Below, piece after piece: positions 26,330 through 34,166 of a DNA stretch of 64,000 nucleotides. Below the pieces are notes generated by a model. The model made no database searches. It was not told where the DNA came from and saw nothing but the letters and a program-made list of their open reading frames with translations. The position numbers and the translations under genes are program-made. Origin of the DNA: Bradyrhizobium liaoningense (GTDB lineage: Bacteria; Pseudomonadota; Alphaproteobacteria; Rhizobiales; Xanthobacteraceae); assembly GCF_018130785.1 (NCBI RefSeq), contig NZ_JAFCJT010000019.1:1-64000 (forward strand), read 5' to 3'. Numbering within the stretch: position 1 is the first letter of the stretch; every line of letters starts with the position of its first letter.

Positions 26330-26631
26330 AGCTGTCACTTCCTCTCGCCATGGTGCTTGCCCTGAGCCTCGCACCAGCAGCGCGCGCGGCCAATGAGGCG
26401 GACTACAAGGCGGCCTATGCCGCTGCGGAAGCTGCTTCCAAGGAGGCAGCCGGCATGCGCAACCAGTGGACCGTGACCGTATCTGCGCTGGCCGCGGCCA
26501 GGAAGGCGGCCGACGGAGGCGATTTCGACCGCGCGGTTGCCGCTGCGAAGGAGGCCGAGGCGCTGGCGAAGGCCTCGATTGTCCAGGCAACGTCTGAAAA
26601 AGAAGCCTGGAAGGCGATGGAAATCCGCTAG
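26326..26631 (+). CDS. SoxK-like SoxXA-binding protein
   Basis: The 101-residue exported protein has a signal peptide (about 1-22, ending ARAAN) and then an Ala/Lys/Glu-rich helical region. It overlaps soxA by four bases. Small proteins in this position (SoxK, or SAXB) bind SoxXA and raise its activity in Chlorobium and relatives. Assignment rests on size, export signal and position, because low-complexity helices make sequence recognition weak. Confidence 0.7.
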   Translation: MKLSLPLAMVLALSLAPAARAANEADYKAAYAAAEAASKEAAGMRNQWTVTVSALAAARKAADGGDFDRAVAAAKEAEALAKASIVQATSEKEAWKAMEIR

Positions 26632-26640
26632 ACTGGCCTG

Positions 26641-26722
26641 GAGCGCGACAAGATCGCGCTCCGGAGTATTGTTTGAGCATGATCTTGTCGGAAAACCGCT
26701 GCACACTTTTCCGGATCATGCT
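26641..26722. repeat. Family C repeat with an extra hairpin
   Basis: GAGCGCGA/TCGCGCTC (26641-26661) forms a perfect eight-base hairpin. It is followed by the family C element 26675-26722, whose arms are GAGCATGATC and GATCATGCT. It lies inside the sox operon, between the SoxK-like gene and soxB, so it is probably transcribed and may affect the ratio of the two parts. Confidence 0.75.
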
Positions 26723-26767
26723 TGTGGAACCGTCGAACTGCCGAGAATAGGCGCGGAGATTTTTGGG

Positions 26768-28519
26768 ATGGCCATCCGCCGCCGCGATTTCCTGAAGAGC
26801 ACAGCCGCTGCTGCCGTGTCGCTTGGCCTGCCGCGGCTCGCGCGCGGCGCCGACACTGCGAGCATTTACGACCTCGAACGGTTCGGCAATGCGCGCATCC
26901 TGCACACCACCGACACGCATGCGCAGCTCAACCCGGTCTATGTCCGCGAGCCCAGCGTCAATATCGGCATCGGCGAGATGGCAGGACGGCCGCCGCATCT
27001 GGTTGGCCGCGCCTTCCTCGAACGGTTCGGGATCCGCTCGGACAGCGCCGATGCCTATGCCTTCAGCTGTTTCGAATTCGAGAAGTCCGCGGGCCGCTTC
27101 GGCAAGCTCGGCGGCTTCGCTTATCTGAAGACACTGATCGATCGCTTGCGCGGCGATGCCGGCGAAAAGCACTCCGTGCTCGTCGACGGTGGTGATCTCT
27201 GGCAGGGCACGGGTCTTGCCAACATCATGCAGGGCCGCGACATGGTCGAGGTTGCCAATCTGCTCGGCATCGAGGCGATGACCGGGCATTGGGAATTCAC
27301 CTATGGCGAGCAGGCGCTGCGCGACAATCTCGAGCGCTTCAAGGGCGAATTTCTGGCGCAGAACGTCTTCCTGACCGAGGAAGCCGCGTTCAACGACGCT
27401 CCCGCGTTCGACAAGGCGAGCGGGCGCGTGTTCAAGCCCTCCGTGATCAAGGAGCTCGGCGGCCATCGCGTCGCCATCGTCGGCCAGGCTTTCCCCTACG
27501 TGCCGATCGCGCATCCCAAGCGTTTCACGCCGGACTGGACCTTTGGCATCCGCGAGGAAGAGCTCCAGAAGCATGTCGACGGCCTGCGCGGCACCGACAA
27601 GGTCGATGCGGTCATTCTGCTGTCGCACAACGGCATGGACGTCGATCTCAAGCTCGCGAGCCGCGTCACCGGCATCGACGTCATCCTCGGCGGCCATACC
27701 CATGATGCGATCCCGCAACCCATCGCGGTGAAGAACGCCAGTGGCACGACGCTCGTCACCAATGCCGGCTCCAACGGAAAATTCCTCGGCGTCCTCGATC
27801 TCGCGCTCGACAAGGGCAAGGTCGGCGATGTCAGGTACCATCTGCTGCCGGTCTATTCCGAGTTGCTGAAGCCCGACCCTGGCATGGCCGAACTGATCGG
27901 CCGGGTGCGCGCGCCGCATGTGACCGACTGGTCGGAGAAGATCGCAACGCCAGACCGCCTGCTGTATCGCCGCGACAATTTCGCCGGTCCCGTCGACGAG
28001 CTGATCTGCACCGCGCTGCGCAGCGAATTCGACGCCGAGATCGCGCTGTCGCCGGGCTTCCGCTGGGGCGTCACCGCACTGTCCGGCCAGCCGCTGACCA
28101 TGGAGGATGTGCTCGCGGAAACCGCGATCACCTATCCCGAGACCTATGTGCAGGAGATGACCGGCGCCCAGATCAAGGAGGTGCTGGAAGACATCTGCGA
28201 CAATCTCTTCAACCCCGATCCCTACTACCAGCAAGGCGGTGACATGGTGCGCGCCGGCGGGCTTAGCTACACCTGCACGCCGACGGGTGCGATCGGCAGC
28301 CGCATCTCCGAGCTGAAGCTCAATGGCGGCAAGGCGCTCACCGCGAGCCACCGCTACAAGGTCGCGGGCTGGGCCTCGGTCAACGGCCAGCAGGGCGCGC
28401 CGGTGTGGGATGTCGTCGCCAAATATCTGCGCTCGGGCCGGATGTTTCAGGAGCGGCTCGGCTCCGGCGTCACGCTGAAAGGCGTCGAGGGCAATCCAGG
28501 CATTGCAGGACAGGGATGA
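26768..28519 (+). CDS. soxB: Thiosulfohydrolase SoxB
   Basis: This 583-residue precursor is a dimanganese enzyme of the metallophosphatase/5'-nucleotidase fold that hydrolyses sulfate from SoxY-bound sulfur. The N-terminus is a Tat signal (RRRDFLK at 4-10). Metal and catalytic motifs include HTTDTHAQLNP (Asp49, His51), VDGGDLWQGTG, GHWEFTYGEQ, LSHNGMDVDL and GGHTHDAIPQ. The frame is open upstream, but the ATG at 26768 starts the Tat signal. The stop overlaps the ATG of the DsrE-like gene. Confidence 0.95.
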   Translation: MAIRRRDFLKSTAAAAVSLGLPRLARGADTASIYDLERFGNARILHTTDTHAQLNPVYVREPSVNIGIGEMAGRPPHLVGRAFLERFGIRSDSADAYAFSCFEFEKSAGRFGKLGGFAYLKTLIDRLRGDAGEKHSVLVDGGDLWQGTGLANIMQGRDMVEVANLLGIEAMTGHWEFTYGEQALRDNLERFKGEFLAQNVFLTEEAAFNDAPAFDKASGRVFKPSVIKELGGHRVAIVGQAFPYVPIAHPKRFTPDWTFGIREEELQKHVDGLRGTDKVDAVILLSHNGMDVDLKLASRVTGIDVILGGHTHDAIPQPIAVKNASGTTLVTNAGSNGKFLGVLDLALDKGKVGDVRYHLLPVYSELLKPDPGMAELIGRVRAPHVTDWSEKIATPDRLLYRRDNFAGPVDELICTALRSEFDAEIALSPGFRWGVTALSGQPLTMEDVLAETAITYPETYVQEMTGAQIKEVLEDICDNLFNPDPYYQQGGDMVRAGGLSYTCTPTGAIGSRISELKLNGGKALTASHRYKVAGWASVNGQQGAPVWDVVAKYLRSGRMFQERLGSGVTLKGVEGNPGIAGQG

Positions 28520-28974
28520 TGCGGTCGCAGATCTTATCCGCGATGCTGCTGGCGACGTTCGCCTTCGTCGCCACGCCATGGGCCTCGGCACAGCAGGTGC
28601 CGCTCCAGGACAAGCCGTTCGCCGAGCACAGGATCGTGCTTCAGCTCTCCGACGGCGATGTGAAGAAGCACGCGCTGGTGCTGAGCGTCGCCAACAATCT
28701 CCTGAAGGCCTACGATCCCGACAAGGTCGCGATCGAGGTGGTGGCGTTCGGCCCCGGCATTGATCTCCTGTCATCAGGCAGCGAGCGCCGCAAGCAGGTC
28801 GAAAGCCTGATCGCACAGGGCGTGCGCTTCGATATCTGCCTCAACACGGTCGACACGATCGAGCGGGAGACCGGGAAGCGGCCGGAGTTCATCCCGTCGG
28901 CGACGCCGGTGCAGGTCGGGGTCGGGCAGATCCTGTTCCTGGCGGAGAACGGGTACACGGTGGTGCGGCCCTGA
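28516..28974 (+). CDS. Exported DsrE-family protein linked to sox genes
   Basis: The 152-residue precursor has a signal peptide (about 1-25, ending ASAQQ) and a DsrE/TusD-like domain: RIVLQLSDGDVKKHALVLSV, VEVVAFGPGID-like strand and a single Cys108 in RFDICLNTVD, the position of the sulfur-binding Cys in the family. DsrE homologues shuttle protein-bound sulfur in the cytoplasm; a periplasmic one beside soxB suggests a sulfur acceptor for SoxYZ. Start at the ATG overlapping the soxB stop (or the next ATG, three bases on). Confidence 0.8.
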   Translation: MMRSQILSAMLLATFAFVATPWASAQQVPLQDKPFAEHRIVLQLSDGDVKKHALVLSVANNLLKAYDPDKVAIEVVAFGPGIDLLSSGSERRKQVESLIAQGVRFDICLNTVDTIERETGKRPEFIPSATPVQVGVGQILFLAENGYTVVRP

Positions 28975-29009
28975 GCCTTCGGCCGTGGCACGACGCCGCG
29001 ACACCCTCG

Positions 29010-29112
29010 GTGTCATTCCCGCGAAAGCGGGGAATCCAATACGCCGCGGCCCCTCCGTATCCCACCACTGCCTCTGGAATACTGGATCGCCCGCCTTCGC
29101 GGGCGATCCAGC
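29010..29112. repeat. Palindromic intergenic repeat, family D variant
   Basis: TGTCATTCCCGCGAAAGCGG begins an element with nested inverted parts, ending GGATCGCCCGCCTTCGCGGG and GCGATCCAGC. It fills much of the 290-base gap between the DsrE-like gene and the persulfide dioxygenase gene. No gene is seen in the gap. Confidence 0.65.
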
Positions 29113-29265
29113 GGTGGTGGGGCGAGGATCTGCGGCAAAACCGCCCCCACCCCATCACGCAGAGTAAGAATTTTCTAAATTCTACTCTCCACACAGTGAA
29201 TTGCTTCTCTTTCCAGCCTCTGGCGTAGTAGAATCCTCGGAACCAGTTCCACACCGGGTTTTGCC

Positions 29266-30303
29266 ATGATCTTTCGCCAGCTCTTCGACAGCGTTTCGGG
29301 CACCTACAGCTACGTCCTCGCCAGCCGCCCCGGCGGCGAGGCGCTGATCCTCGATCCCGTGCTGGAAAAGGTCGACCGCTACTGCCAGCTGCTGCGCGAG
29401 CTCGACCTCAAGCTGGTCAAGGCGGTCGACACCCATCTCCATGCCGACCACGTCACCGGGCTCGGCGAGCTGCGCGACCGCACCCATTGCATGACCGTGA
29501 TGGGCGACCAGACCAAGGCCGACGTGGTGGCGATGCGGGTCGCCGACGGCGACAAGGTGACGATCGAGGGCCTGTCGCTCGATGTGATGTACACGCCCGG
29601 CCACACCGACGATTCCTACTCGTACCTGATGGGCGACCGTGTCTTCACCGGGGATACGCTCTTGATCCGCGGCACCGGCCGCACCGATTTCCAGAACGGG
29701 TCGTCGCGTGCGCAGTACGATTCGATCTTCAACCGCCTGCTCAAGCTGCCGGACGAGACGATGGTCTTCCCGGCGCATGACTACAAGGGCGATACCGTCT
29801 CCACCATCGGCGAGGAGAAGCGCTACAATCCGCGGCTCCAGGTGCGCTCGGTCGACGAATATATCGAGCTGATGGCGAACCTGAAGCTGCCCAATCCGAA
29901 GATGATGGACGTGGCGGTGCCCGCCAACATGCATGTCGGCCTGCATCAGGAGGAGCTGGAGAAAGAGGGCCGCGCAGTCAGCGCCGTCGAGGCGATCCGC
30001 ATCCTCGGCCGTCCCGATATCCTGCTGGTCGATCTGCGCGAGACCAATGAGCGGACGAAGCACGGCATGCTCGAAGGCGCGCTGCATACGCCCTATCCGT
30101 CCGTTGAAGACAGTCTCAAGCCCGGCGGCATGCTGCGCGAGGTCGCGGCCGCCACGGGCCGCCGCGTCGTGTTCTTCTGCGCCTTCGGCGAACGCTCGGC
30201 GATGGCTGTCGCCGCCGCCAAGGAAGCCGGCCTTTCCAACACCGCCCACATCGCCGGCGGCATCGATGCCTGGAAGAAGGCGGGCGGGCCGGTGGTGCAC
30301 TGA
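29266..30303 (+). CDS. Persulfide dioxygenase-rhodanese fusion (MBL fold)
   Basis: The 345-residue protein joins an ETHE1-like metallo-beta-lactamase domain (about 1-235) to a C-terminal rhodanese domain (about 250-345). The metal motif THLHADH is at 56-62 (His57, His59, Asp61, His62), with GHTDDSYS, GDTLLIRGTGRTDFQNG and PAHDYKG following. The rhodanese loop CAFGER has Cys305. Such fusions oxidise glutathione persulfide to sulfite and move sulfane sulfur to thiosulfate. It lies about 290 bases after the sox cluster, which suggests a linked sulfur pathway but probably a separate transcript. Confidence 0.9.
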   Translation: MIFRQLFDSVSGTYSYVLASRPGGEALILDPVLEKVDRYCQLLRELDLKLVKAVDTHLHADHVTGLGELRDRTHCMTVMGDQTKADVVAMRVADGDKVTIEGLSLDVMYTPGHTDDSYSYLMGDRVFTGDTLLIRGTGRTDFQNGSSRAQYDSIFNRLLKLPDETMVFPAHDYKGDTVSTIGEEKRYNPRLQVRSVDEYIELMANLKLPNPKMMDVAVPANMHVGLHQEELEKEGRAVSAVEAIRILGRPDILLVDLRETNERTKHGMLEGALHTPYPSVEDSLKPGGMLREVAAATGRRVVFFCAFGERSAMAVAAAKEAGLSNTAHIAGGIDAWKKAGGPVVH

Positions 30304-30384
30304 CGCCCCCTTCTTGCGGTAAGTCAGGAACCGCACATATTTTCGGGGTAGAAGCGGGTGAGGCATCACCATCCGGGATCACCC

Positions 30385-30552
30385 ATGGCCAAGATTGGCA
30401 AACCGGGCAAGCCGCCCAAAGTCGCTGATAACCAGCAAGCGGACGACAGGGCGAAGAAGCCCCCGCCTCCGCTCGACGACGACGATTGCGACGACGGCGA
30501 CATCGCGACGCCGAAACGCGACCGATACGGCAATGATGACGAGCCGTTGTGA
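30385..30552 (+). CDS. Small acidic hypothetical protein
   Basis: This 55-residue protein starts Lys/Pro-rich (MAKIGKPGKPPKV) and continues as a Pro-rich and strongly acidic tail (PPPPLDDDDCDDGD, then RYGNDDEPL) with one Cys. It has no membrane segment and looks disordered. No database match was recalled. The codon use and GC3 bias look normal for this genome, but short low-complexity frames can be open by chance. Confidence 0.45.
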   Translation: MAKIGKPGKPPKVADNQQADDRAKKPPPPLDDDDCDDGDIATPKRDRYGNDDEPL

Positions 30553-30598
30553 GGGATCGCTGCTGGTTTTGACCCGACCCTCGCGCCACACTCTCCGC

Positions 30599-30728
30599 TG
30601 TCGTCCCTGCGAAAGCAGGGACCCATAATCCCAGGCAGTAGTTTGGCGGGGAATCGTCGTTCGGTACTGCGACCAATCACGATCGATAGATTCCGCGGTA
30701 TGGGTCGCTGCGTTCGCAGGGACGACAG
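30599..30728. repeat. Palindromic intergenic repeat, family D
   Basis: CTGTCGTCCCTGCGAA (30599-30614) is perfectly inverted by TTCGCAGGGACGACAG (30713-30728), with inner imperfect inverted parts. It forms the bulk of the 280-base gap between the small acidic gene and the MFS gene. Confidence 0.85.
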
Positions 30729-30832
30729 GGGGATGCGTCCGCGCTACCTGCCATGCGCCCGCGTTCATGGACAAATAACGGCTCTCCCCGATAGTTTGCA
30801 CGTCTCCCTTAAGGACGTGAAACGGAACTGCA

Positions 30833-32038
30833 ATGGTCGACGTTCTCGCCGCACCGCAACAAGGCAAGGCGGACAGCGCGCTGCGCACGCTGACCGGGAT
30901 TTCGATCGCGCATTGGGTCAGCCATTTTCATCTGCTGGTCCTGCCGATGCTGTTTCCGTTCCTGAAGAGCCAGCTCGGCGTCGGCTATATCGAGCTCGGC
31001 TTCGCACTCACCGTATCGGCGGTCGTATCCGGCCTGACGCAGGCGCCGACCGGCTATCTCGTCGACCATTTTGGCGCACGCAAAATCCTGCTGGGCGGGC
31101 TCACGCTCGGCGGCTTCGCGCTGATCCTGCTCGGCGTGCACCTCAGCTATACCTCGCTGATTGCCTGCGCGGTGCTGCTCGGGCTCGCCAACAGCGTCTA
31201 TCACCCCGCCGACTACGCGATCCTCGCCGAACACATGGATGAGGCGCGGATGGGACGTGCCTTCTCGATCCACACCTTCGCCGGCTATCTCGGCGGCGCG
31301 CTGGCACCGGCGATTGTTGCCGCACTGATCACCGTCTCCGGCGGGACAGGCGCGATCATCGCTTCGGGTGCGATCGGCGTGCTGGTCGCGGCACTGCTGG
31401 TCGTGATGAACATTCCCGATGCCGGCGCATACAAGAAGAAGCCCGGCGCCGCGGATACGCCGAAGCAGGCCGTCATCACGCCGGCGCTGATCACGCTCAC
31501 CGTTCTGTTCACGCTGCTCAGCCTGTCGGTTGCCGGCATCAATAATTTCGGCGTGGTGGCGCTGATGAGCGGCTACGGCTCGTCCTACTCCGTTGCCAAT
31601 GTCGCGCTGACGGCATTTCTCGGCTCCAGCGCCGTCGGCGTGCTCGCCGGCGGCTTCCTCGCCGATTACACAGAGCGCCACGGCTATGTCGCCGCCGCCT
31701 GCTTTGCCGCAAATGCGCTGATCGTGCTTCTGATCGCGCTGGTGACGCTGCCGGGCTGGGCTTTGACCGTCACGATGGCGAGCGCGGGCTTCCTCTCCGG
31801 CGTGATCGCGCCCTCGCGGGACATGCTGGTGCGCAACGCCGCGCCTCCCGGCGCCGCCGGCCGCGCCTTCGGCATCGTCTCCACCGGCTTCAATCTCGGC
31901 GGCATCGTCAGCCCGCTGCTGTTCGGCTGGATCATGGACCAGAGCGCGCCGCACTGGGTGTTCGGGGCGTCCGTGATCTTCATGCTCGCAACCGTGGTGC
32001 TGTCGCCGTTCACCGAGCGGAAGCCTGCCAAGGCTTAA
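30833..32038 (+). CDS. MFS transporter (fosmidomycin-resistance type)
   Basis: The 401-residue protein has about 12 membrane segments. ISIAHWVSHFHLLVLPMLFP at the start, YLVDHFGARKILLGG as the MFS loop motif and VYHPADYAILAEHMDEARMG in segment 4 match the Fsr-like branch. GGAA precedes the ATG by six bases. Possible roles are drug or small-molecule efflux. The substrate cannot be predicted. Confidence 0.87.
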   Translation: MVDVLAAPQQGKADSALRTLTGISIAHWVSHFHLLVLPMLFPFLKSQLGVGYIELGFALTVSAVVSGLTQAPTGYLVDHFGARKILLGGLTLGGFALILLGVHLSYTSLIACAVLLGLANSVYHPADYAILAEHMDEARMGRAFSIHTFAGYLGGALAPAIVAALITVSGGTGAIIASGAIGVLVAALLVVMNIPDAGAYKKKPGAADTPKQAVITPALITLTVLFTLLSLSVAGINNFGVVALMSGYGSSYSVANVALTAFLGSSAVGVLAGGFLADYTERHGYVAAACFAANALIVLLIALVTLPGWALTVTMASAGFLSGVIAPSRDMLVRNAAPPGAAGRAFGIVSTGFNLGGIVSPLLFGWIMDQSAPHWVFGASVIFMLATVVLSPFTERKPAKA

Positions 32039-32051
32039 GCTACAAACTCAA

Positions 32052-32211
32052 CTGTCGTCCCTGCGAAAGCAGGGACCCATAACCACAGGGAGGAATGCGG
32101 CGCGAGACTGATAACTCCGAGTCTTCGCCAAACACCTCCCTGTGGTATCGCGACGAGCGCAAGCGCTCGCGCGGGGGTCCCGGATCTGCGCTTCGCTTGT
32201 CCGGGACGACG
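32052..32211. repeat. Palindromic intergenic repeat, family D
   Basis: CTGTCGTCCCTGCGAAAGC at the left is partly inverted at the right as CCGGGACGACGG, with inner CACAGGGAGG/CACCTCCCTGTG inverted. It separates the MFS gene from the amidohydrolase gene. Confidence 0.72.
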
Positions 32212-32259
32212 GCCGCGAGAGATGCGCACAACAAACCAAACAAAACGGGAAGAAACACC

Positions 32260-33978
32260 ATGAGCACCCCTGATCTCGTGATCCGCGGCGGCACTGTCGC
32301 GGACGGCAACGGCGGCGAATTGTTCGAGGCTGACGTCGCCATCACCGCCGGCAAGATCACCGAGGTCGGCAAGGTCTCCGCCAAGGGCAACGAAGAGATC
32401 GACGCGCGTGGCAAGCTCGTCACGCCCGGCTTCGTCGACGTTCACACCCATTATGACGGCCAGGTCACCTGGAGCCAGGACATCACGCCATCGTCGCAGA
32501 ACGGCGTCACCACCGCGATCATGGGCAATTGCGGCGTCGGCTTTGCGCCGTGCAAGCCCGCCGACCACACCCGCCTGATCCAGCTGATGGAAGGCGTCGA
32601 GGACATTCCCGAGCCGGTGCTGAGCGCCGGCATTCCCTGGGCCTGGGAGAGCTTTCCGGATTACATGAACTGGCTCGGCAAGCGCGACTTCGATATCGAT
32701 GTCGGCGCGCAGCTGCCGCACGCCGCGCTGCGCGTCTATGTCATGGGCGAGCGCGGCGCGCGCCGCGATCCCTCGACGGCGGAGGACAACGCCGCAATGG
32801 CGAAGCTCGCGGGCGAAGCGGTGCGTTCGGGAGCACTCGGTTTCTCGACCTCACGTACGCTCAACCACCGCACCTCGACCGGCGACTTCACGCCGACGCT
32901 GAAGGCCGGCGAGGACGAGCTCACCGCGATTGCCGGCGCCATGCACAGCCAGGGCCGCAGCGTGCTGCAATTCGTGCTGGACCTTTCAACCATTCACGAA
33001 GACCTGCCGATGATGCTGCGGGTCGCGGATGCCACCAAGTGCCCGATCTCGTTCTCGATCACGCAGAACGACAAGGCGCCAAACCGCTGGCGCCAGACGC
33101 TGGACGAGATCAATGCGGCCGCCAGGCGCGGCCTCTCCATCACCGCGCAGATCGCGGCGCGCCCGGTCGGCCTGCTGCTCGGTCTCGAGCTGTCACGCAA
33201 CCCGTTCCAGACCCATCCGAGCTACAAGGCAATCGCGCATCTGCCGCTGAAGGAACGTCTCGCACGGCTGCATCAGCCGGACGTGCGCAAGGCCATTTTG
33301 AGCGAGACGGCGACCGCGACCGACGATCCGCTGTTCTTCCGGCCCAACTACGACAAGATGTTCTTGCTCGGCGATCCCCCTGACTACGAGCAGCCGCCGG
33401 AGAACGCGCTGGGCCCGCAGGCGCGCAAGCAGGGCCGGCAGCCGGAAGAGCTCGCTTACGAGGCGATGCTCTCCGACGAAGGCCGCGGCATGCTCTACGT
33501 GCCCTTCCTCAACTATGCCGACGGCAATCTCGACGCGACGCGCGAGATGCTGATCGATCCGCAATCGGTGCCCGGCCTCTCCGACGGCGGCGCGCATTGC
33601 GGCATCATCTGCGACGCGAGCTTCCCGACCTATCTGCTGACGCACTGGACCCGTGATCGCAAACGCGGCGAGAAGCTCTCGATCCCGTTCGTGGTCGCGG
33701 CGCAGTCGCGCAAGACCGCGCTCTCGGTCGGCCTCACCGATCGCGGGCTCGTTGCGCCCGGCTACAAGGCTGATGTCAATGTGATCGACTACGACCGGCT
33801 GCATCTGCATCCGCCGAAGGTGCATTACGATCTGCCCGTCGGCGGGCGGCGGCTGTTGCAGGATGTCGACGGCTACGAGGCGACGATCGTCTCGGGCGTG
33901 GTGACGCGGCGGCACGGTGAGGCCACGGGACGCCGGCCGGGGAAGTTGATTCGCGGCGCGCAGGGGATGGCGAGCTAG
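32260..33978 (+). CDS. D-aminoacylase-type amidohydrolase
   Basis: This 572-residue protein is an amidohydrolase-superfamily member of the N-acyl-D-amino-acid deacylase type. LVIRGGTVADGNGGELFEAD opens a beta-sandwich. The metal motif is in VDVHTHYDGQVTW, the carboxylate/Cys region in GNCGVGFAPCKP, and the C-terminal metal Asp in SDGGAHCGIICDASFPT. The metal site is expected to hold one or two zinc ions. GGGA at 32248-32251 precedes the ATG at 32260 and decides the start over an upstream extension. The substrate may be an N-acyl amino acid or a related amide. Confidence 0.87.
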   Translation: MSTPDLVIRGGTVADGNGGELFEADVAITAGKITEVGKVSAKGNEEIDARGKLVTPGFVDVHTHYDGQVTWSQDITPSSQNGVTTAIMGNCGVGFAPCKPADHTRLIQLMEGVEDIPEPVLSAGIPWAWESFPDYMNWLGKRDFDIDVGAQLPHAALRVYVMGERGARRDPSTAEDNAAMAKLAGEAVRSGALGFSTSRTLNHRTSTGDFTPTLKAGEDELTAIAGAMHSQGRSVLQFVLDLSTIHEDLPMMLRVADATKCPISFSITQNDKAPNRWRQTLDEINAAARRGLSITAQIAARPVGLLLGLELSRNPFQTHPSYKAIAHLPLKERLARLHQPDVRKAILSETATATDDPLFFRPNYDKMFLLGDPPDYEQPPENALGPQARKQGRQPEELAYEAMLSDEGRGMLYVPFLNYADGNLDATREMLIDPQSVPGLSDGGAHCGIICDASFPTYLLTHWTRDRKRGEKLSIPFVVAAQSRKTALSVGLTDRGLVAPGYKADVNVIDYDRLHLHPPKVHYDLPVGGRRLLQDVDGYEATIVSGVVTRRHGEATGRRPGKLIRGAQGMAS

Positions 33979-33993
33979 CGCGGCGTGGCCGCT

Positions 33994-34154
33994 TACCCTC
34001 CCCTGGAGGGGGAGGGTCGATCGCGCGCAGCGCGAGCGGGGTGGGGTGATCTCTCCACTCGGGCACTGTTCGTCGCGGAGGGACCGTCACCCCACCCCGC
34101 TACGCATTCCGCTTCGCTACATGCGTAGCGACCCTCCCCCTCCAGGGGAGGGTA
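33994..34154. repeat. Large palindromic repeat, family E
   Basis: TACCCTCCCCTGGAGGGGGA at the left is inverted at the right as CCCTCCAGGGGAGGGTA, with inner GGGGTGGGGTGA and TCACCCCACCCCG also inverted. A sister copy is at 46450-46620. It lies between the converging amidohydrolase and MFS genes. Confidence 0.85.
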
Positions 34155-34166
34155 AGACAGCGCCCC

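Noticed and set aside
25361..28816. A very long open frame (over 1100 codons) antisense to soxA through soxB
   Set aside because: It mirrors the codon structure of the sox genes, which are clearly real. GC-rich third positions create such shadows, and the translated product is Arg/Ala-rich with no recognisable domain.
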